A stretch of DNA of 56,660 bases from Clostridium sp. (GCA_023667695.1 JAMOZY010000016.1:1-56660); one strand, 5' to 3'; shown: positions 45,669 through 55,306, counted from the first letter of the stretch. Notes: generated by a model not told the origin, from the letters alone. Program-made: numbers and translations.

Positions 45669-47333
45669 TTAACATATTCTCCATAATTTTTCAAATTCCT
45701 CCACGGAAATCGGTTTTGAAAAATAATATCCCTGAGAAACCTCACATCCGTTATCGTATAGAAAATCAGCCATCTCCCTTGTCTCGACACCCTCGGCAAT
45801 GATATCCAGTCCCAAATCATTTGACATGGAAATCACATGGGATACAATACTCTTTCCATTTTCATTATCCAGACATTCATCCAAAAAGAACCGGTCCATT
45901 TTCAATACATCAAATGGTGTATCCTTCAGCATACTCAGGGAAGAATATCCAGAACCGAAGTCATCCATCATCAAGGTAAAGCCTGCATCTTTAAATCCTG
46001 TGGCATAGGAAATCGTCTCTTCACTCTCTGTCGTCTCCGTAATCTCCAATTGCAGTAATTCAATCGGAATCCGGTAATCCTCCACCAGCTTCTTAATATA
46101 ATTTACCGCATCGAACTTTTTCAGATACGTCCTGGATACATTCACAGAGATGGGAACCGGCGTTTTTCCCTCATCAATCCAGCCACGCAACAGCTTACAT
46201 ACACCCTCCCACATGAACTGGTCTAATTTTAATATAAATCCATTTTCTTCAAATACAGGAATAAAATCTGCCGGAGAACGCATATTGCCATCTGCATCAA
46301 TCCAACGAACCAATGCTTCTCCTCCCACGATTCTTGCCTGCTTTTTATCATACCGGTATTTCGGTTGTATATAAATATGGAATTCCCCGTTCCGTAATGC
46401 CTCCTCTTCCAATTCCTCAATGGCGCCGGAATCCACAACCTTCTTCATAAGATCATCTTCAAAAAATGCTACCTTCTTTATAATCGCTTTTTTCACCTGA
46501 ACTCTTGCCAGCCCGGCTTCGTCCCCATTTTTACGGAATCTCGTGTCCGTACCATCCACAACACGGACTCCGTAGGACATATTAAACCGGATATCACCAC
46601 AACGGTGCAGCCGGCTGTCCAATAATTCGATAAACTCCAGAATCTCTTCTTTGCCATTATAATATGTAACGACCTGGTACAAATCCGCTGACAGACGACA
46701 ATACAGATGCGTCTCATCACACATTACCTTCAAGGTATCCGTTATATATTGCAGAATAGTATCTCCTGCCTCTATGCCGTAGGTTTCATTAATATACCGG
46801 AACTTCCGGATATCAAACTGGATATATGCATATTTCCGTTCCGGATGGGCCGCCTGGAATCTTGCAATCCGGTTAATGAATACGGACGGATTCTTGTCAT
46901 TCGTAAAGGACAGCAGAATTTCCCGGTCCTCCAGCTCCTTATCCCGCAGTGCCTTCACCTTTCCTGCATATGCCTGAATCAAACCATTTTCATCCAAATC
47001 CAGATAGCATTTGATGGAAACCAGCTCCACATCATAGATATCACTGTTTACATAAACCTCTGCCGATAACTCCTGCATATGAATCGGTTCCCGAATACCC
47101 TGCTGTAAACGCTCATACAGATTGATAATCTTTCCCCGGTCCTGAGGCTCTACCCATGTACCATTATATAACTGATACAAAAAATCCTGCTTACCATCCA
47201 TGATTGCCTGCGGTATATATGGGTTTTCCTCAATATAATAAAACTCGGCAGGAATGTTGGCATAAAAATAGATAACATCCAAATGCTCCCTGCGAATTCT
47301 CATAAGATCCTGCATTGCCTTTTTTCTTTCCAT
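45669..47333 (-). CDS. Degenerate GGDEF plus EAL domain protein (c-di-GMP phosphodiesterase)
   Basis: A 554-residue signalling protein. Residues about 1-125 look PAS-like (IEENPYIPQAIMDGKQDFLY region). A GGDEF domain (about 130-290) has SADLY in place of GGDEF, so it should not make c-di-GMP. The EAL domain (from about 320) keeps the motif EALVRW near 339 and DDFGSGYSSL near 457, so hydrolysis of c-di-GMP is expected. The start is uncertain: ATG at 47333 or a TTG at 47342 with GGGAGG upstream. Confidence 0.9.
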   Translation of the reverse strand: MERKKAMQDLMRIRREHLDVIYFYANIPAEFYYIEENPYIPQAIMDGKQDFLYQLYNGTWVEPQDRGKIINLYERLQQGIREPIHMQELSAEVYVNSDIYDVELVSIKCYLDLDENGLIQAYAGKVKALRDKELEDREILLSFTNDKNPSVFINRIARFQAAHPERKYAYIQFDIRKFRYINETYGIEAGDTILQYITDTLKVMCDETHLYCRLSADLYQVVTYYNGKEEILEFIELLDSRLHRCGDIRFNMSYGVRVVDGTDTRFRKNGDEAGLARVQVKKAIIKKVAFFEDDLMKKVVDSGAIEELEEEALRNGEFHIYIQPKYRYDKKQARIVGGEALVRWIDADGNMRSPADFIPVFEENGFILKLDQFMWEGVCKLLRGWIDEGKTPVPISVNVSRTYLKKFDAVNYIKKLVEDYRIPIELLQLEITETTESEETISYATGFKDAGFTLMMDDFGSGYSSLSMLKDTPFDVLKMDRFFLDECLDNENGKSIVSHVISMSNDLGLDIIAEGVETREMADFLYDNGCEVSQGYYFSKPISVEEFEKLWRIC

Positions 47334-47372
47334 CTTCTCCAAATCATTATCCTCCCGCAGAATTAAGCCGCG

Positions 47373-47592
47373 CTCAAGGACTCCTCCCACCTACGGCGGG
47401 TCCCTCCTCAAGTTATATGCCTATAGTTATCCGACTGCACCTTTTCTTTGCTTCTATCCAACTCAAGGACTCCTCCCACCTGCGGTGGGTCCCTCCTCAA
47501 GTTATATGCCTATAGTTATCCGACTGCACCTTTTCTTTGCTTCTATTCAACTCAAGGACTCCTCCCACCTGCGGCGGGTCCCTCCTCAAGTT
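47373..47592. repeat. Tandem repeat, 89-bp unit, about 2.5 copies
   Basis: Units begin at 47373, 47462 and 47551 with CTCAAGGACTCCTCCCACC; the third copy stops after about 42 bases. Each unit holds a hairpin core CCCACC-TGC-GGTGGG (with R/Y changes that in part preserve pairing) flanked by CTCCTC on either side. The intervening part is AT-rich (TATATGCCTATAGTTATCC). It lies between the EAL gene and serS in a gene-free stretch. Confidence 0.85.
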
Positions 47593-47595
47593 AAA

Positions 47596-47633
47596 AAACA
47601 GGTATATAACCCTCCATTTTTATATACCTGTTT
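47596..47633 (-). terminator. serS terminator, shared sequence with 50308-50348
   Basis: Perfect 13-base arms (47596-47608, 47621-47633; AAACAGGTATATA) with a 12-base loop and a following TTTTTT on the minus strand, 54 bp past the serS stop. The same stem sequence is used at 50308-50348. Confidence 0.85.
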
Positions 47634-47686
47634 CAGCCGTTCAAAGCTACTTATTTAATTATAACATTACTATACAGATTTTTCCA

Positions 47687-48967
47687 CTACCGAATTTCTG
47701 TTTTTCCACCCATATATGGCTGTAATGCAGTTGGAATCTTCACGCTGCCATCCGCCTGCAGATTATTCTCCAAAAATGCAATCAACATTCTAGGCGGTGC
47801 AACTACTGTATTATTCAGGGTATGCGCCAGATATTTCTGTCCGTCTTCCCCTTTTACCCGAATCCGAAGCCTTCTTGCCTGGGCGTCTCCCAGATTGGAA
47901 CAGCTTCCCACTTCAAAATACTTCTTTTGTCTTGGGGACCATGCCTCCACATCAATCGACTTTACCTTTAGGTCTGCCAAATCACCAGAGCAGCACTCCA
48001 GGGTACGAACCGGAATATCCAAAGAACGGAACAAATCTACCGTATTCTGCCATAGCTTTTCAAACCACATCGGACTTTCCTCCGGTTTACAGATAACAAT
48101 CATCTCCTGCTTTTCAAACTGATGAATCCGGTAAACCCCCCGCTCTTCTAAGCCATGGGCGCCTTTTTCCTTCCGGAAGCAAGGGGAATAGCTGGTCAGC
48201 GTCTGCGGCAGCTCCGCCTCCTGTAACATGGTATCAATGAATTTCCCAATCATGGAGTGTTCACTGGTTCCAATCAGGTATAAATCCTCTCCTTCAATCT
48301 TATACATCATAGCATCCATCTCTGCAAAGCTCATAACACCAGTTACCACATCACTGCGAATCATAAACGGAGGCACACAGTAGGTAAAGCCCCGGTCAAT
48401 CATGAAATCTCTGGCATAAGAGATAACTGCTGAGTGCAAACGTGCAATGTCTCCCATCAGATAATAGAATCCATTTCCTGCTACCCGTCGGGCGGCATCT
48501 AAATCAATGCCATTGAATTTCTCCATAATCTCTGTATGATACGGCACTTCAAAATCCGGAACTACCGGCTCTCCATATTTCTGAAGTTCTACATTTTCAC
48601 TATCATCTTTTCCAATTGGAACGGAAGGGTCGATAATATTCGGAATCACCATCATGATAGACTGAATCTTTTCCTGAAGCTCTCCCTCCCGGACTTCCAG
48701 CTCTGCCAGTCGTTCCGAGGATGCAGTCACCTTTTTCTTGGCTTCTTCTGCTTCTTCCTTCTTTCCCTGTGCCATTAATGCACCTATCTGCTTGGATATC
48801 TTATTCCGTTCTGCCCGAAGATTGTCTGCCTCCTGCTGGGTCTTACGGCTCTCGGCATCCAATTCAATGACCTCATCCACCATAGGAAGCTTGCTGTCCT
48901 GGAATTTATTCTGAATATTCTGCTTTACAATGTCCGGATTCTCTCTCAGAAACTTAATATCTAACAT
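47687..48967 (-). CDS. serS: Seryl-tRNA synthetase
   Basis: A 426-residue class II synthetase. The N-terminal long coiled-coil arm binds tRNA-Ser (about residues 30-105, RKTQQEADNLRAERNKIS). Class II motifs follow: motif 2 with FRKEKGAHGLEERGVYRIHQ around residue 265, and motif 3 with NNTVVAPPRMLIAFLENN near the end. Length and ends are normal. It is a single-gene unit with a terminator downstream and an extended -10 promoter upstream. I see no T-box leader. Confidence 0.98.
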   Translation of the reverse strand: MLDIKFLRENPDIVKQNIQNKFQDSKLPMVDEVIELDAESRKTQQEADNLRAERNKISKQIGALMAQGKKEEAEEAKKKVTASSERLAELEVREGELQEKIQSIMMVIPNIIDPSVPIGKDDSENVELQKYGEPVVPDFEVPYHTEIMEKFNGIDLDAARRVAGNGFYYLMGDIARLHSAVISYARDFMIDRGFTYCVPPFMIRSDVVTGVMSFAEMDAMMYKIEGEDLYLIGTSEHSMIGKFIDTMLQEAELPQTLTSYSPCFRKEKGAHGLEERGVYRIHQFEKQEMIVICKPEESPMWFEKLWQNTVDLFRSLDIPVRTLECCSGDLADLKVKSIDVEAWSPRQKKYFEVGSCSNLGDAQARRLRIRVKGEDGQKYLAHTLNNTVVAPPRMLIAFLENNLQADGSVKIPTALQPYMGGKTEIR

Positions 48968-49060
48968 AACCTGTACTTTTCCTTTCTTCTTTTTTGTTTA
49001 TCCCTTTTCTGTTTATATGAATACTTTCTCTAGTATATATGATTGCTATAACTTAATTAG

Positions 49061-49086
49061 TTTATACCATTTTTTGCCTATTTGCA
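49061..49086 (-). promoter_or_regulatory. Probable serS promoter
   Basis: On the minus strand an extended -10 element TGGTATAAA (TATAAA at 49066-49061) lies about 95 bp before the serS start, with TTGCAA and TTGCTT candidates for -35 at 15- and 19-base spacing. The remainder of 48968-49277 holds no gene or clear structure. Confidence 0.45.
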
Positions 49087-49277
49087 AGCAATTATCCGGC
49101 TCTTTTCATTAATTGTAATAACCGTTCAGCCATACAGAATTTCCAGTACAATGAGTTCGTGGGAGCTTGCTTACAAAGAACCAGTTGTATTGGCAATTCT
49201 ATAGGGCAAATGCCCCGCATGAAATAAGTCACCAGCCAGTTTCATATATAACGTTCATTAAAATAGTATAAATTTTA

Positions 49278-49306
49278 TTGTAAATATGGACGTTTTTTTG
49301 TATAAT
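49278..49306 (+). promoter_or_regulatory. Promoter of the Rpn nuclease gene
   Basis: TTGTAA (49278-49283) and TATAAT (49301-49306) with a 17-base spacer, about 70 bp before the start codon. Confidence 0.7.
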
Positions 49307-49377
49307 CAAAATATGGTAGGTGTAAGCTTTCATTTTATCTTATCTTCTGCCTAAATTAGTAACAGCGAGGTAGTAAA

Positions 49378-50232
49378 ATGACACAAAGCACACCAAAGCG
49401 TAAGATAAAAGACAGCATATTCACAAATCTCTTTCAGGACAAAAAATATCTGCTCCGCTTGTATAAGACACTTCATCCAGAGGATAGTGATGTGACAGAA
49501 GATGATATAAAAGACATTACTATTAAGCACATATTGGTAGATGCAGATTATAATGACCTTGGATTTTCGGTAGGCAGCAGACTTGTCATTCTGGTTGAAA
49601 GCCAGTCAACATGGACATTGAACATTATTATTCGTGCGCTGATGTATCTGATTCAGACCTATCATGATTATTTTAAACGTACCAAGCAAAATCTGTACGG
49701 TTCTAAAAAAGTGAATATGCCAAAACCAGAATTGTATGTGATTTTTACGGGTGAAAAACCAAAGAATCCCCCCGACATTATATCACTCTCAAAGGATTAT
49801 TTTGACGGCGAAAAAATAGCAGTAGACGCAGAGGTCAAGGTACTGTATCAAGAAGATGAGAATAATATTATCGGACAGTATATTATTTTTTGTAAGGTGT
49901 ATAATGAACAGAGAAAGAAATATGGTCAGACAAAACAGGCAGTAACAGAAACGATTCGTATTTGTAAGGACAGAAATGTGTTGAAGGAATATCTTGAAAA
50001 TAAGGAACAGGAGGTTGTGGACATTATGATGACATTATTTGATGATGAGCAGGTTTTAGAGGCATATGCAAAAGATATTGATGATAATGTTACCCATAGA
50101 GAAGCAAGAAAAACCGCAGAAAGAATGATTAAAATGGGAAAACTTTCCCTTGAAGACATTGCACTATGTGTTCCCTCATTGTCACTTGAGGAATTAAGAA
50201 AACTGGAATCCGAGATTATACAGTTAGCATAA
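49378..50232 (+). CDS. Rpn/PD-(D/E)XK family nuclease (transposase-like)
   Basis: A 284-residue protein of the Rpn (recombination-promoting nuclease) group. The N-terminal PD-(D/E)XK core shows KIKDSIFTNLFQDKKYLLRL, DYNDLGFSVGSRLVILVESQ (acidic and E.Q catalytic residues) and TYHDYFKRTKQNLYG. The C-terminal helices EARKTAERMIKMGKLSLEDI are typical. Such genes are abundant in gut Lachnospiraceae; members nick or cut DNA and may act in defence. It is monocistronic, with GAGGTAG before the ATG, convergent with the surface protein gene at 50380. Confidence 0.9.
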   Translation: MTQSTPKRKIKDSIFTNLFQDKKYLLRLYKTLHPEDSDVTEDDIKDITIKHILVDADYNDLGFSVGSRLVILVESQSTWTLNIIIRALMYLIQTYHDYFKRTKQNLYGSKKVNMPKPELYVIFTGEKPKNPPDIISLSKDYFDGEKIAVDAEVKVLYQEDENNIIGQYIIFCKVYNEQRKKYGQTKQAVTETIRICKDRNVLKEYLENKEQEVVDIMMTLFDDEQVLEAYAKDIDDNVTHREARKTAERMIKMGKLSLEDIALCVPSLSLEELRKLESEIIQLA

Positions 50233-50307
50233 AAGACAGTGTCAGGCAAACATATAACGTGAAAATTCAAAAAGCAGTTAAAGCCTCAAAAAAATCTGAT
50301 GCAAAAG

Positions 50308-50348
50308 AAAAACAGGTATATAAAATCCATCTTTATATACCTGTTTTT
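50308..50348. terminator. Bidirectional terminator
   Basis: Perfect 17-base arms (50308-50324, 50332-50348; AAAAACAGGTATATAAA and complement) with a 7-base loop between two convergent genes. The A/T ends give a T-run on both strands. Confidence 0.88.
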
Positions 50349-50379
50349 CTATTTCAATCTACGATTTAATTATATAATC

Positions 50380-52869
50380 CTACATAGATTTCTTCCGTTT
50401 CATCACAGCAAATCCGCCGCCTGCCAGACAGAACAGCAGTACCATCATACCGATTGGTGCAGAATCCCCTGTGGACGGTGTACTACCGGACGCCTGTGTA
50501 GAGGCATCCGCACTGGTAGAGCCAGTACCTGCAACATCCTTATATACAATTGCATAAGTAGAAAACCGGTCCGTCTCGAAGGTCAGACTATTGGCTGCCG
50601 CATTATATTCCACCGGAATCATCTCTGTCTGCACCGAACCATCTGAGCCAATGTGACGGCGTACAATCTCATACTCTCTGCCTGTTGTCCGAATCCGCTC
50701 CGGAATGGTAACGGTAAGTGCAACCGGCTGATTCAATTCAGTCAGAGCAATACTGCTGTCACCATCCTGAAAGCTTAATGCTTCGTTTTGAGAATTCCGG
50801 ATAGAGGCTGACATACTCAAATCCAGGTACACCGGAGCCTCACATACATAATTATTTTCACTCAGTTCTTTTTGAATATCTGCAATCGCCGTCTGCGCCC
50901 CCGCTGTCTGGACGTTAATCTGATTGACCGATAAGTCTATATCCACACTCCCTTTATTTTCCAGTATATCCAGCTGTTCATCCGTCAACTCAGCATCTCG
51001 AAGCAGCTTGGCATCCGGAATATTCTCCATGGTAACCGGTTCCCCATAATTACCGGTAACCGTTCCACTGGTCACATGCTGATACATCAAAACCTTGATA
51101 TTGGTTTGATTAATCGAAGCACCCGGAGAAAAGGTAATGACATCCCGCAAAGGATTCCTCAGGTCTTCCTTCCTATATGTTTCATCATGCCAGCCATCGC
51201 CATCCTCATTATCCACGATAAAGGATATAGAATGGTTCGTATCCGGCAGGAAGCCAAAATAAATATTAATGCCCTCCGGATTGGATGGGGCTTCTATCTC
51301 ATTTTCCCACATACCGGCAATCTTAAAGTCGCAGTCTGAGTTAATGTGCAGTGTCTTAAATGGAAGCATTACATGAATCTCCGTATCCTCCCCCAGAATC
51401 TGCGCTACCAAATCCGGTTCTCCCTCTGCCGGCTCATCATGGTCAGAATAATATCCATCTTCTTTCCAGATTGCATCTATAATCTCTCCCTCATTTGTAA
51501 TATACTTGTCAAAATCTATATCAAAGGAATACGGATGCTCGGCATCTGTAGTATCCCGGCGCGTTGCCACGTAGAAGTCGCCCCTATACACGGATACATA
51601 TTGCACATCGGAAATATCCATCTGTAGAGGAAGTCCATAGTTATCCCCCAGCTCCATTAACACATCCCGTACTCCCGTAATATCTCGTACAGTGTCCTCT
51701 ACATAATATCCATCCTCTTCGCGGTCATGATTCGTCATCTGCTTATCATAACCACCCTGAATATAAATTTTTTCAAAATCACGCGTAGAAGTGATATACT
51801 GTTCTTCCGCATGGTCTGCCGCATAATTCGAGGTAGACACACAAATCCGGATACAATCCCTCTTTACATCAGGAACCGTAAGATTTGATACCCTTCCGTC
51901 TGCATCATAAAATGTAACCGGCACCGTACCGCTCAGCTTATCAATCACCTCCTGAATCGTACTTCCATGTACCCAGAACAGAGGACCCATAGCCTCTGCC
52001 CATTCCGGTGTTCCATCCCAGAAAATCTCACCAGCCTGATATTCATCCTCCGTTATGTAACAGCCGGAATAGCCCATATGCCGCTCATTATCCGTATAAT
52101 TCTGTCTGGTTACCCACTCTCCGTCTCCATCATCTTCCCGCACCAATGGAGTGCCATCCCAGGCTCCTGTACCCAGTATCTCACAAGGGTCGTTCAGCCA
52201 CCACAGGCCTTCTGCATCTCCGGCAGAGTTCAGGGTTATAGTACCATTCAGATTATTTGTCACATTTCCTCCTGCAATCAGCGCAGCTCTATCCTTTTTA
52301 TCTTCATCTGCATCATCAGGAACGGTAGTTGTGATTGTAAGATTCCCGTCACCGGAAAATGTAACCGTTTTCTCTCCTACAATTGCAACCTCGCCGTTGC
52401 AGACAATTTCACTGTCCGCTTCCATTATGATGTTCAAATCCAGATTGGTATAGATGACATTTGCTCCCTCTGAACCGTTTACAACCAGATTTAAGCCCTT
52501 TAGATACAAAGCGCCGGTATCTTCCGCATATTTTAGATTATAGTCCTCCTCTGTTCCGGGAATCAGCTTTCCCGCGTGAGCCGGATCATTTTTCCAGTAT
52601 GGAACATTCAGAAAATCACCATCATAGTCCTCACCGGACACAGAATCAGGGTCTGTTATACTGCTCGTATCAATACCGAGCCAGTCCTCACTTCCAGTTT
52701 CAGCATTCGCCTCAGTAAGACAAATGCAGAATTTCCCCGGATCATCATAGGGGCTTTCTGCATAAACAGTTGATACCGTTTCCGGGAAAAATCCGGCAAC
52801 CAATAAACCGCTCAGCAGAATACTGAACAGCCTTCGGCAGCTCCCTCTTCCTAATTTTGTTATTTTCAC
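50380..52869 (-). CDS. Secreted, C-terminally anchored surface protein, function unknown
   Basis: An 829-residue protein starting at GTG with GGAGGAGAACACAG before it. A signal peptide (LFSILLSGLLVAGFFPETVS) is followed by an acidic extracellular region. It has a beta-helix-like block (SEIVCNGEVAIVGEKTVTFS; NVTNNLNGTITLNS) and no recognised enzyme motif. The end has S/T-rich residues, PSTGDSAP in place of a canonical LPxTG, a membrane helix and MKRKKSM. It could be anchored by a variant sortase or just by the helix. It is next to the kinase gene (86 bp) and could be its partner. Confidence 0.8.
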   Translation of the reverse strand: MKITKLGRGSCRRLFSILLSGLLVAGFFPETVSTVYAESPYDDPGKFCICLTEANAETGSEDWLGIDTSSITDPDSVSGEDYDGDFLNVPYWKNDPAHAGKLIPGTEEDYNLKYAEDTGALYLKGLNLVVNGSEGANVIYTNLDLNIIMEADSEIVCNGEVAIVGEKTVTFSGDGNLTITTTVPDDADEDKKDRAALIAGGNVTNNLNGTITLNSAGDAEGLWWLNDPCEILGTGAWDGTPLVREDDGDGEWVTRQNYTDNERHMGYSGCYITEDEYQAGEIFWDGTPEWAEAMGPLFWVHGSTIQEVIDKLSGTVPVTFYDADGRVSNLTVPDVKRDCIRICVSTSNYAADHAEEQYITSTRDFEKIYIQGGYDKQMTNHDREEDGYYVEDTVRDITGVRDVLMELGDNYGLPLQMDISDVQYVSVYRGDFYVATRRDTTDAEHPYSFDIDFDKYITNEGEIIDAIWKEDGYYSDHDEPAEGEPDLVAQILGEDTEIHVMLPFKTLHINSDCDFKIAGMWENEIEAPSNPEGINIYFGFLPDTNHSISFIVDNEDGDGWHDETYRKEDLRNPLRDVITFSPGASINQTNIKVLMYQHVTSGTVTGNYGEPVTMENIPDAKLLRDAELTDEQLDILENKGSVDIDLSVNQINVQTAGAQTAIADIQKELSENNYVCEAPVYLDLSMSASIRNSQNEALSFQDGDSSIALTELNQPVALTVTIPERIRTTGREYEIVRRHIGSDGSVQTEMIPVEYNAAANSLTFETDRFSTYAIVYKDVAGTGSTSADASTQASGSTPSTGDSAPIGMMVLLFCLAGGGFAVMKRKKSM

Positions 52870-52955
52870 CTGTGTTCTCCTCCTTATTATCGTAATATAT
52901 AGGATGGTAACACAATGGGAAACAAATTTGGTACGCGTGAAGCGGACTTTTTATT

Positions 52956-54872
52956 TTACTGATTGACAATGATTTCTACTGTTTTTCTCATATTCAGATT
53001 TTGAATTTCCGCTTCCTTGCCGGAATCAATAAACACCATACGGAGCCGCCTGCATTCTCCAACCGGGGTCAGAGCATCTACGGGGGTATTGGTTATATCC
53101 AGTATTTCCAACTGGTTTAGGGTTGCGGTCAAAGATATATCCCTAATATCTGTACCTGCAAGCCCCAGATAATTCAGTCTTGGAAAGTTATCAATGCCGG
53201 ACAGGCTATTAACCTTATGGCATAAAGAGATGTCAAGGCATTCCAAGTCTTGCAGATTGTCCAATGCATCCAGGCTGTTCAATTCACTTTCAAACAAACT
53301 TAGAATTCTCAAATTCGTCATGGTATTAATCTGTGCAATCTGTTCCGAATCCAAACCACTGACCTGAAGACTGGTGAGCTTATTCATGGATGCCAGCGGG
53401 GAATAATCTGTAATATTGGTATAGGAGCATTGCAGTGACGTCAATGGAAGGTCCTTCAGCACCTCCAGGGATGTTACCGAAGTCTCTGAAATATTCAATT
53501 GCTGTAAGCCGGTAACGGCTGCCAGGCTCTCGATATCAGAGACAGGATTATTTCTGATATTTAAACTCACCAATGCAGAATTCCCCTCGATTCCCTCCAG
53601 GCTCGTAATATTATTTTTCTCCAGACTCAGCCGACGCAGCGACAGCCCTTGCAGGACAGAGAGGGATTCCACCCCCTGATTATCCAGTACAACCGTATAA
53701 AGGTTCGGAAGAGATTGCAGGTCGGAAAGCTCTGCCGGCGTCATTACCCTTGCTTCATTGCCAAACTCTGAAAAATAAGTATTATGATATTCCTCATGCT
53801 CCTCCCAGGTTTGAAAGGTTCTGTCACCACACAAAATTAATGTTGTGACATTTTCCAAATCTGCCTGGGTAATCGGTGTATGTCCATCCAGCCCCAGCGT
53901 TTCCCGAACCGCCGCCTCGATGTGAGGATTTTGAAAGGAAACGGACTGGTTATAATATTGATATGCCGTCAGCCCATGAACCAGCATCCAGGCGGATGCC
54001 GTAATCAGAAGCAGACCTACAGCAGCCTGTACTACAACCGTTCGTCTGCCTTTCGAGAACCGTTTCAGACTTTTTAATTCCCGGCAAAGCGCCGTTACCG
54101 ATGCATAACGGCTTTCCGGGTCAAATGCCAGACACTTCCGGATGGTGTTCCGAACCGGAGCGGAAAGCTCCTTCCATTCCGGACAGGCAGTGGAGTAGCA
54201 TCCGGTCAAAAGATACAAAAAAAGGATACCCAGACTGTAAATATCAGAACGCACACTGGACTGCTGATACCCAAACTGTTCCGGTGCCGCAATTTCCTTC
54301 GTTCCCAGACACACAGTATCATAAGTGTTACCTTCCTTATATTCACGTACGGTATCCATATCAATAAATTTATAATCCCCATCTTCTGTAACCAGAATAT
54401 TCTGAGGCTTAATATCCCGATGCACCAAAGGCGGTACATGGGTATGCATCACCTGGACACAGCGGCAAATCTCCAGCATTGCCGTAATTGCCTGTGCCGT
54501 TGAATAGACCCCTGTCCGGTCGATTCGCTGCTCCAAGGTTTCCCCCTCCAGATACTCCCGAAGCAGATAGGTAACTCCCTCCTCTGTAAAGCTGGAATAG
54601 ACCTTGGGTACAAAAGCAGCTTCTACAGAGGTCAGTGTGGCAAATTCCTTCTGTAACCCTTCCCCCTCTCTTCCAGCCCCCCATTTTAATATACACCGCT
54701 TCGAGGATTGGATTTCCTCCAACAAATAAACCCCTTTGGTTTCTGTCCGTTTCAGACACGAAAGCATATGATAATCCTGAGAGAGCCTGGACGGAAGAAC
54801 CTCTTCCTGATACATTTGTTCCAATGCTTCTGCTATACGTTCTCTTCTCTCTCCGATTTCCATATGACTCAT
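52956..54872 (-). CDS. Membrane Ser/Thr kinase with extracellular leucine-rich repeats
   Basis: A 638-residue Hanks-type kinase. The kinase domain (about 30-270) has the ATP lysine in RCILKWG, HRDIKPQNIL near 151, DMD in place of DFG near 171, and APEQFG. A single membrane helix follows (about 275-300, VVQAAVGLLLITASAWMLV). The outer part (about 340-620) holds SDS22-like leucine-rich repeats (SLRRLSLEKNNITSLEGIEG; LTSLQCSYTNITDYSPLASM). Bacterial kinases of this kind usually have PASTA outside; LRR is unusual. The start overlaps the XRE stop by 4 bp. Confidence 0.92.
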   Translation of the reverse strand: MSHMEIGERRERIAEALEQMYQEEVLPSRLSQDYHMLSCLKRTETKGVYLLEEIQSSKRCILKWGAGREGEGLQKEFATLTSVEAAFVPKVYSSFTEEGVTYLLREYLEGETLEQRIDRTGVYSTAQAITAMLEICRCVQVMHTHVPPLVHRDIKPQNILVTEDGDYKFIDMDTVREYKEGNTYDTVCLGTKEIAAPEQFGYQQSSVRSDIYSLGILFLYLLTGCYSTACPEWKELSAPVRNTIRKCLAFDPESRYASVTALCRELKSLKRFSKGRRTVVVQAAVGLLLITASAWMLVHGLTAYQYYNQSVSFQNPHIEAAVRETLGLDGHTPITQADLENVTTLILCGDRTFQTWEEHEEYHNTYFSEFGNEARVMTPAELSDLQSLPNLYTVVLDNQGVESLSVLQGLSLRRLSLEKNNITSLEGIEGNSALVSLNIRNNPVSDIESLAAVTGLQQLNISETSVTSLEVLKDLPLTSLQCSYTNITDYSPLASMNKLTSLQVSGLDSEQIAQINTMTNLRILSLFESELNSLDALDNLQDLECLDISLCHKVNSLSGIDNFPRLNYLGLAGTDIRDISLTATLNQLEILDITNTPVDALTPVGECRRLRMVFIDSGKEAEIQNLNMRKTVEIIVNQ

Positions 54873-55306
54873 AGTAATGTCCGTTCTCCAATATGTTCCA
54901 GGAAATCATTGGTTTCCGTCAGGGAAAGCTTTTGTGAAATACAACAAAGAATTGCCGCATCCCGCTTCACCTTCGGATATAGATTTCCGGTCTGTGCAAG
55001 AATCAACAAATGCTGGATTTCATCTATCGTGCAAGACATGGACAATCCAATCCGTAGCAACACATCCCGGCTTGGCATCCGTTCTCCATTGAATATCTGA
55101 TATACATAGCTTTTACTAAGCAGAGATATCCGTACAACTTCCATCATTGTCAATTCGTGCTTGTTCAACAGCTCCTGCAGATATTCCGTTAAGGATACCT
55201 TATCAAAACAATCCCCCTGGGCAACCATCTTTCCGAATATCTGCGGTGAATCCTTCACAAGCTCCAATAGATTATCCGTTTCTAATACTTTATCTGCCTC
55301 TTTCAT
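54869..55306 (-). CDS. XRE-family helix-turn-helix regulator coupled to the kinase
   Basis: A 145-residue DNA-binding protein. The helix-turn-helix lies in the middle (LTEYLQELLNKHELTMMEVV, then SYVYQIFNGERMPSRDVLLR). The C-terminal helices (ILAQTGNLYPKVKRDAAILC) resemble those of regulators paired with kinases. The start is uncertain (55306 or 55318; both ribosome sites weak). A -10 box TATAAT is at 55362-55357. The overlap with the kinase gene indicates one operon and probably one pathway. Confidence 0.87.
   Translation of the reverse strand: MKEADKVLETDNLLELVKDSPQIFGKMVAQGDCFDKVSLTEYLQELLNKHELTMMEVVRISLLSKSYVYQIFNGERMPSRDVLLRIGLSMSCTIDEIQHLLILAQTGNLYPKVKRDAAILCCISQKLSLTETNDFLEHIGERTLL

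Noticed and set aside
47373-47592. CRISPR-like appearance of regularly spaced repeats
   Set aside because: The whole 89-bp unit repeats, with no unique spacers, only 2.5 copies and no cas genes.
48968-49110. T-box leader for serS
   Set aside because: No specifier loop, T-box sequence or antiterminator hairpin is visible; the leader is short and AT-rich.
50380-50470. Canonical LPxTG anchor in the 829-residue protein
   Set aside because: The position reads PSTGD; only the helix and basic tail match, so the call is kept as a variant or uncertain anchor.
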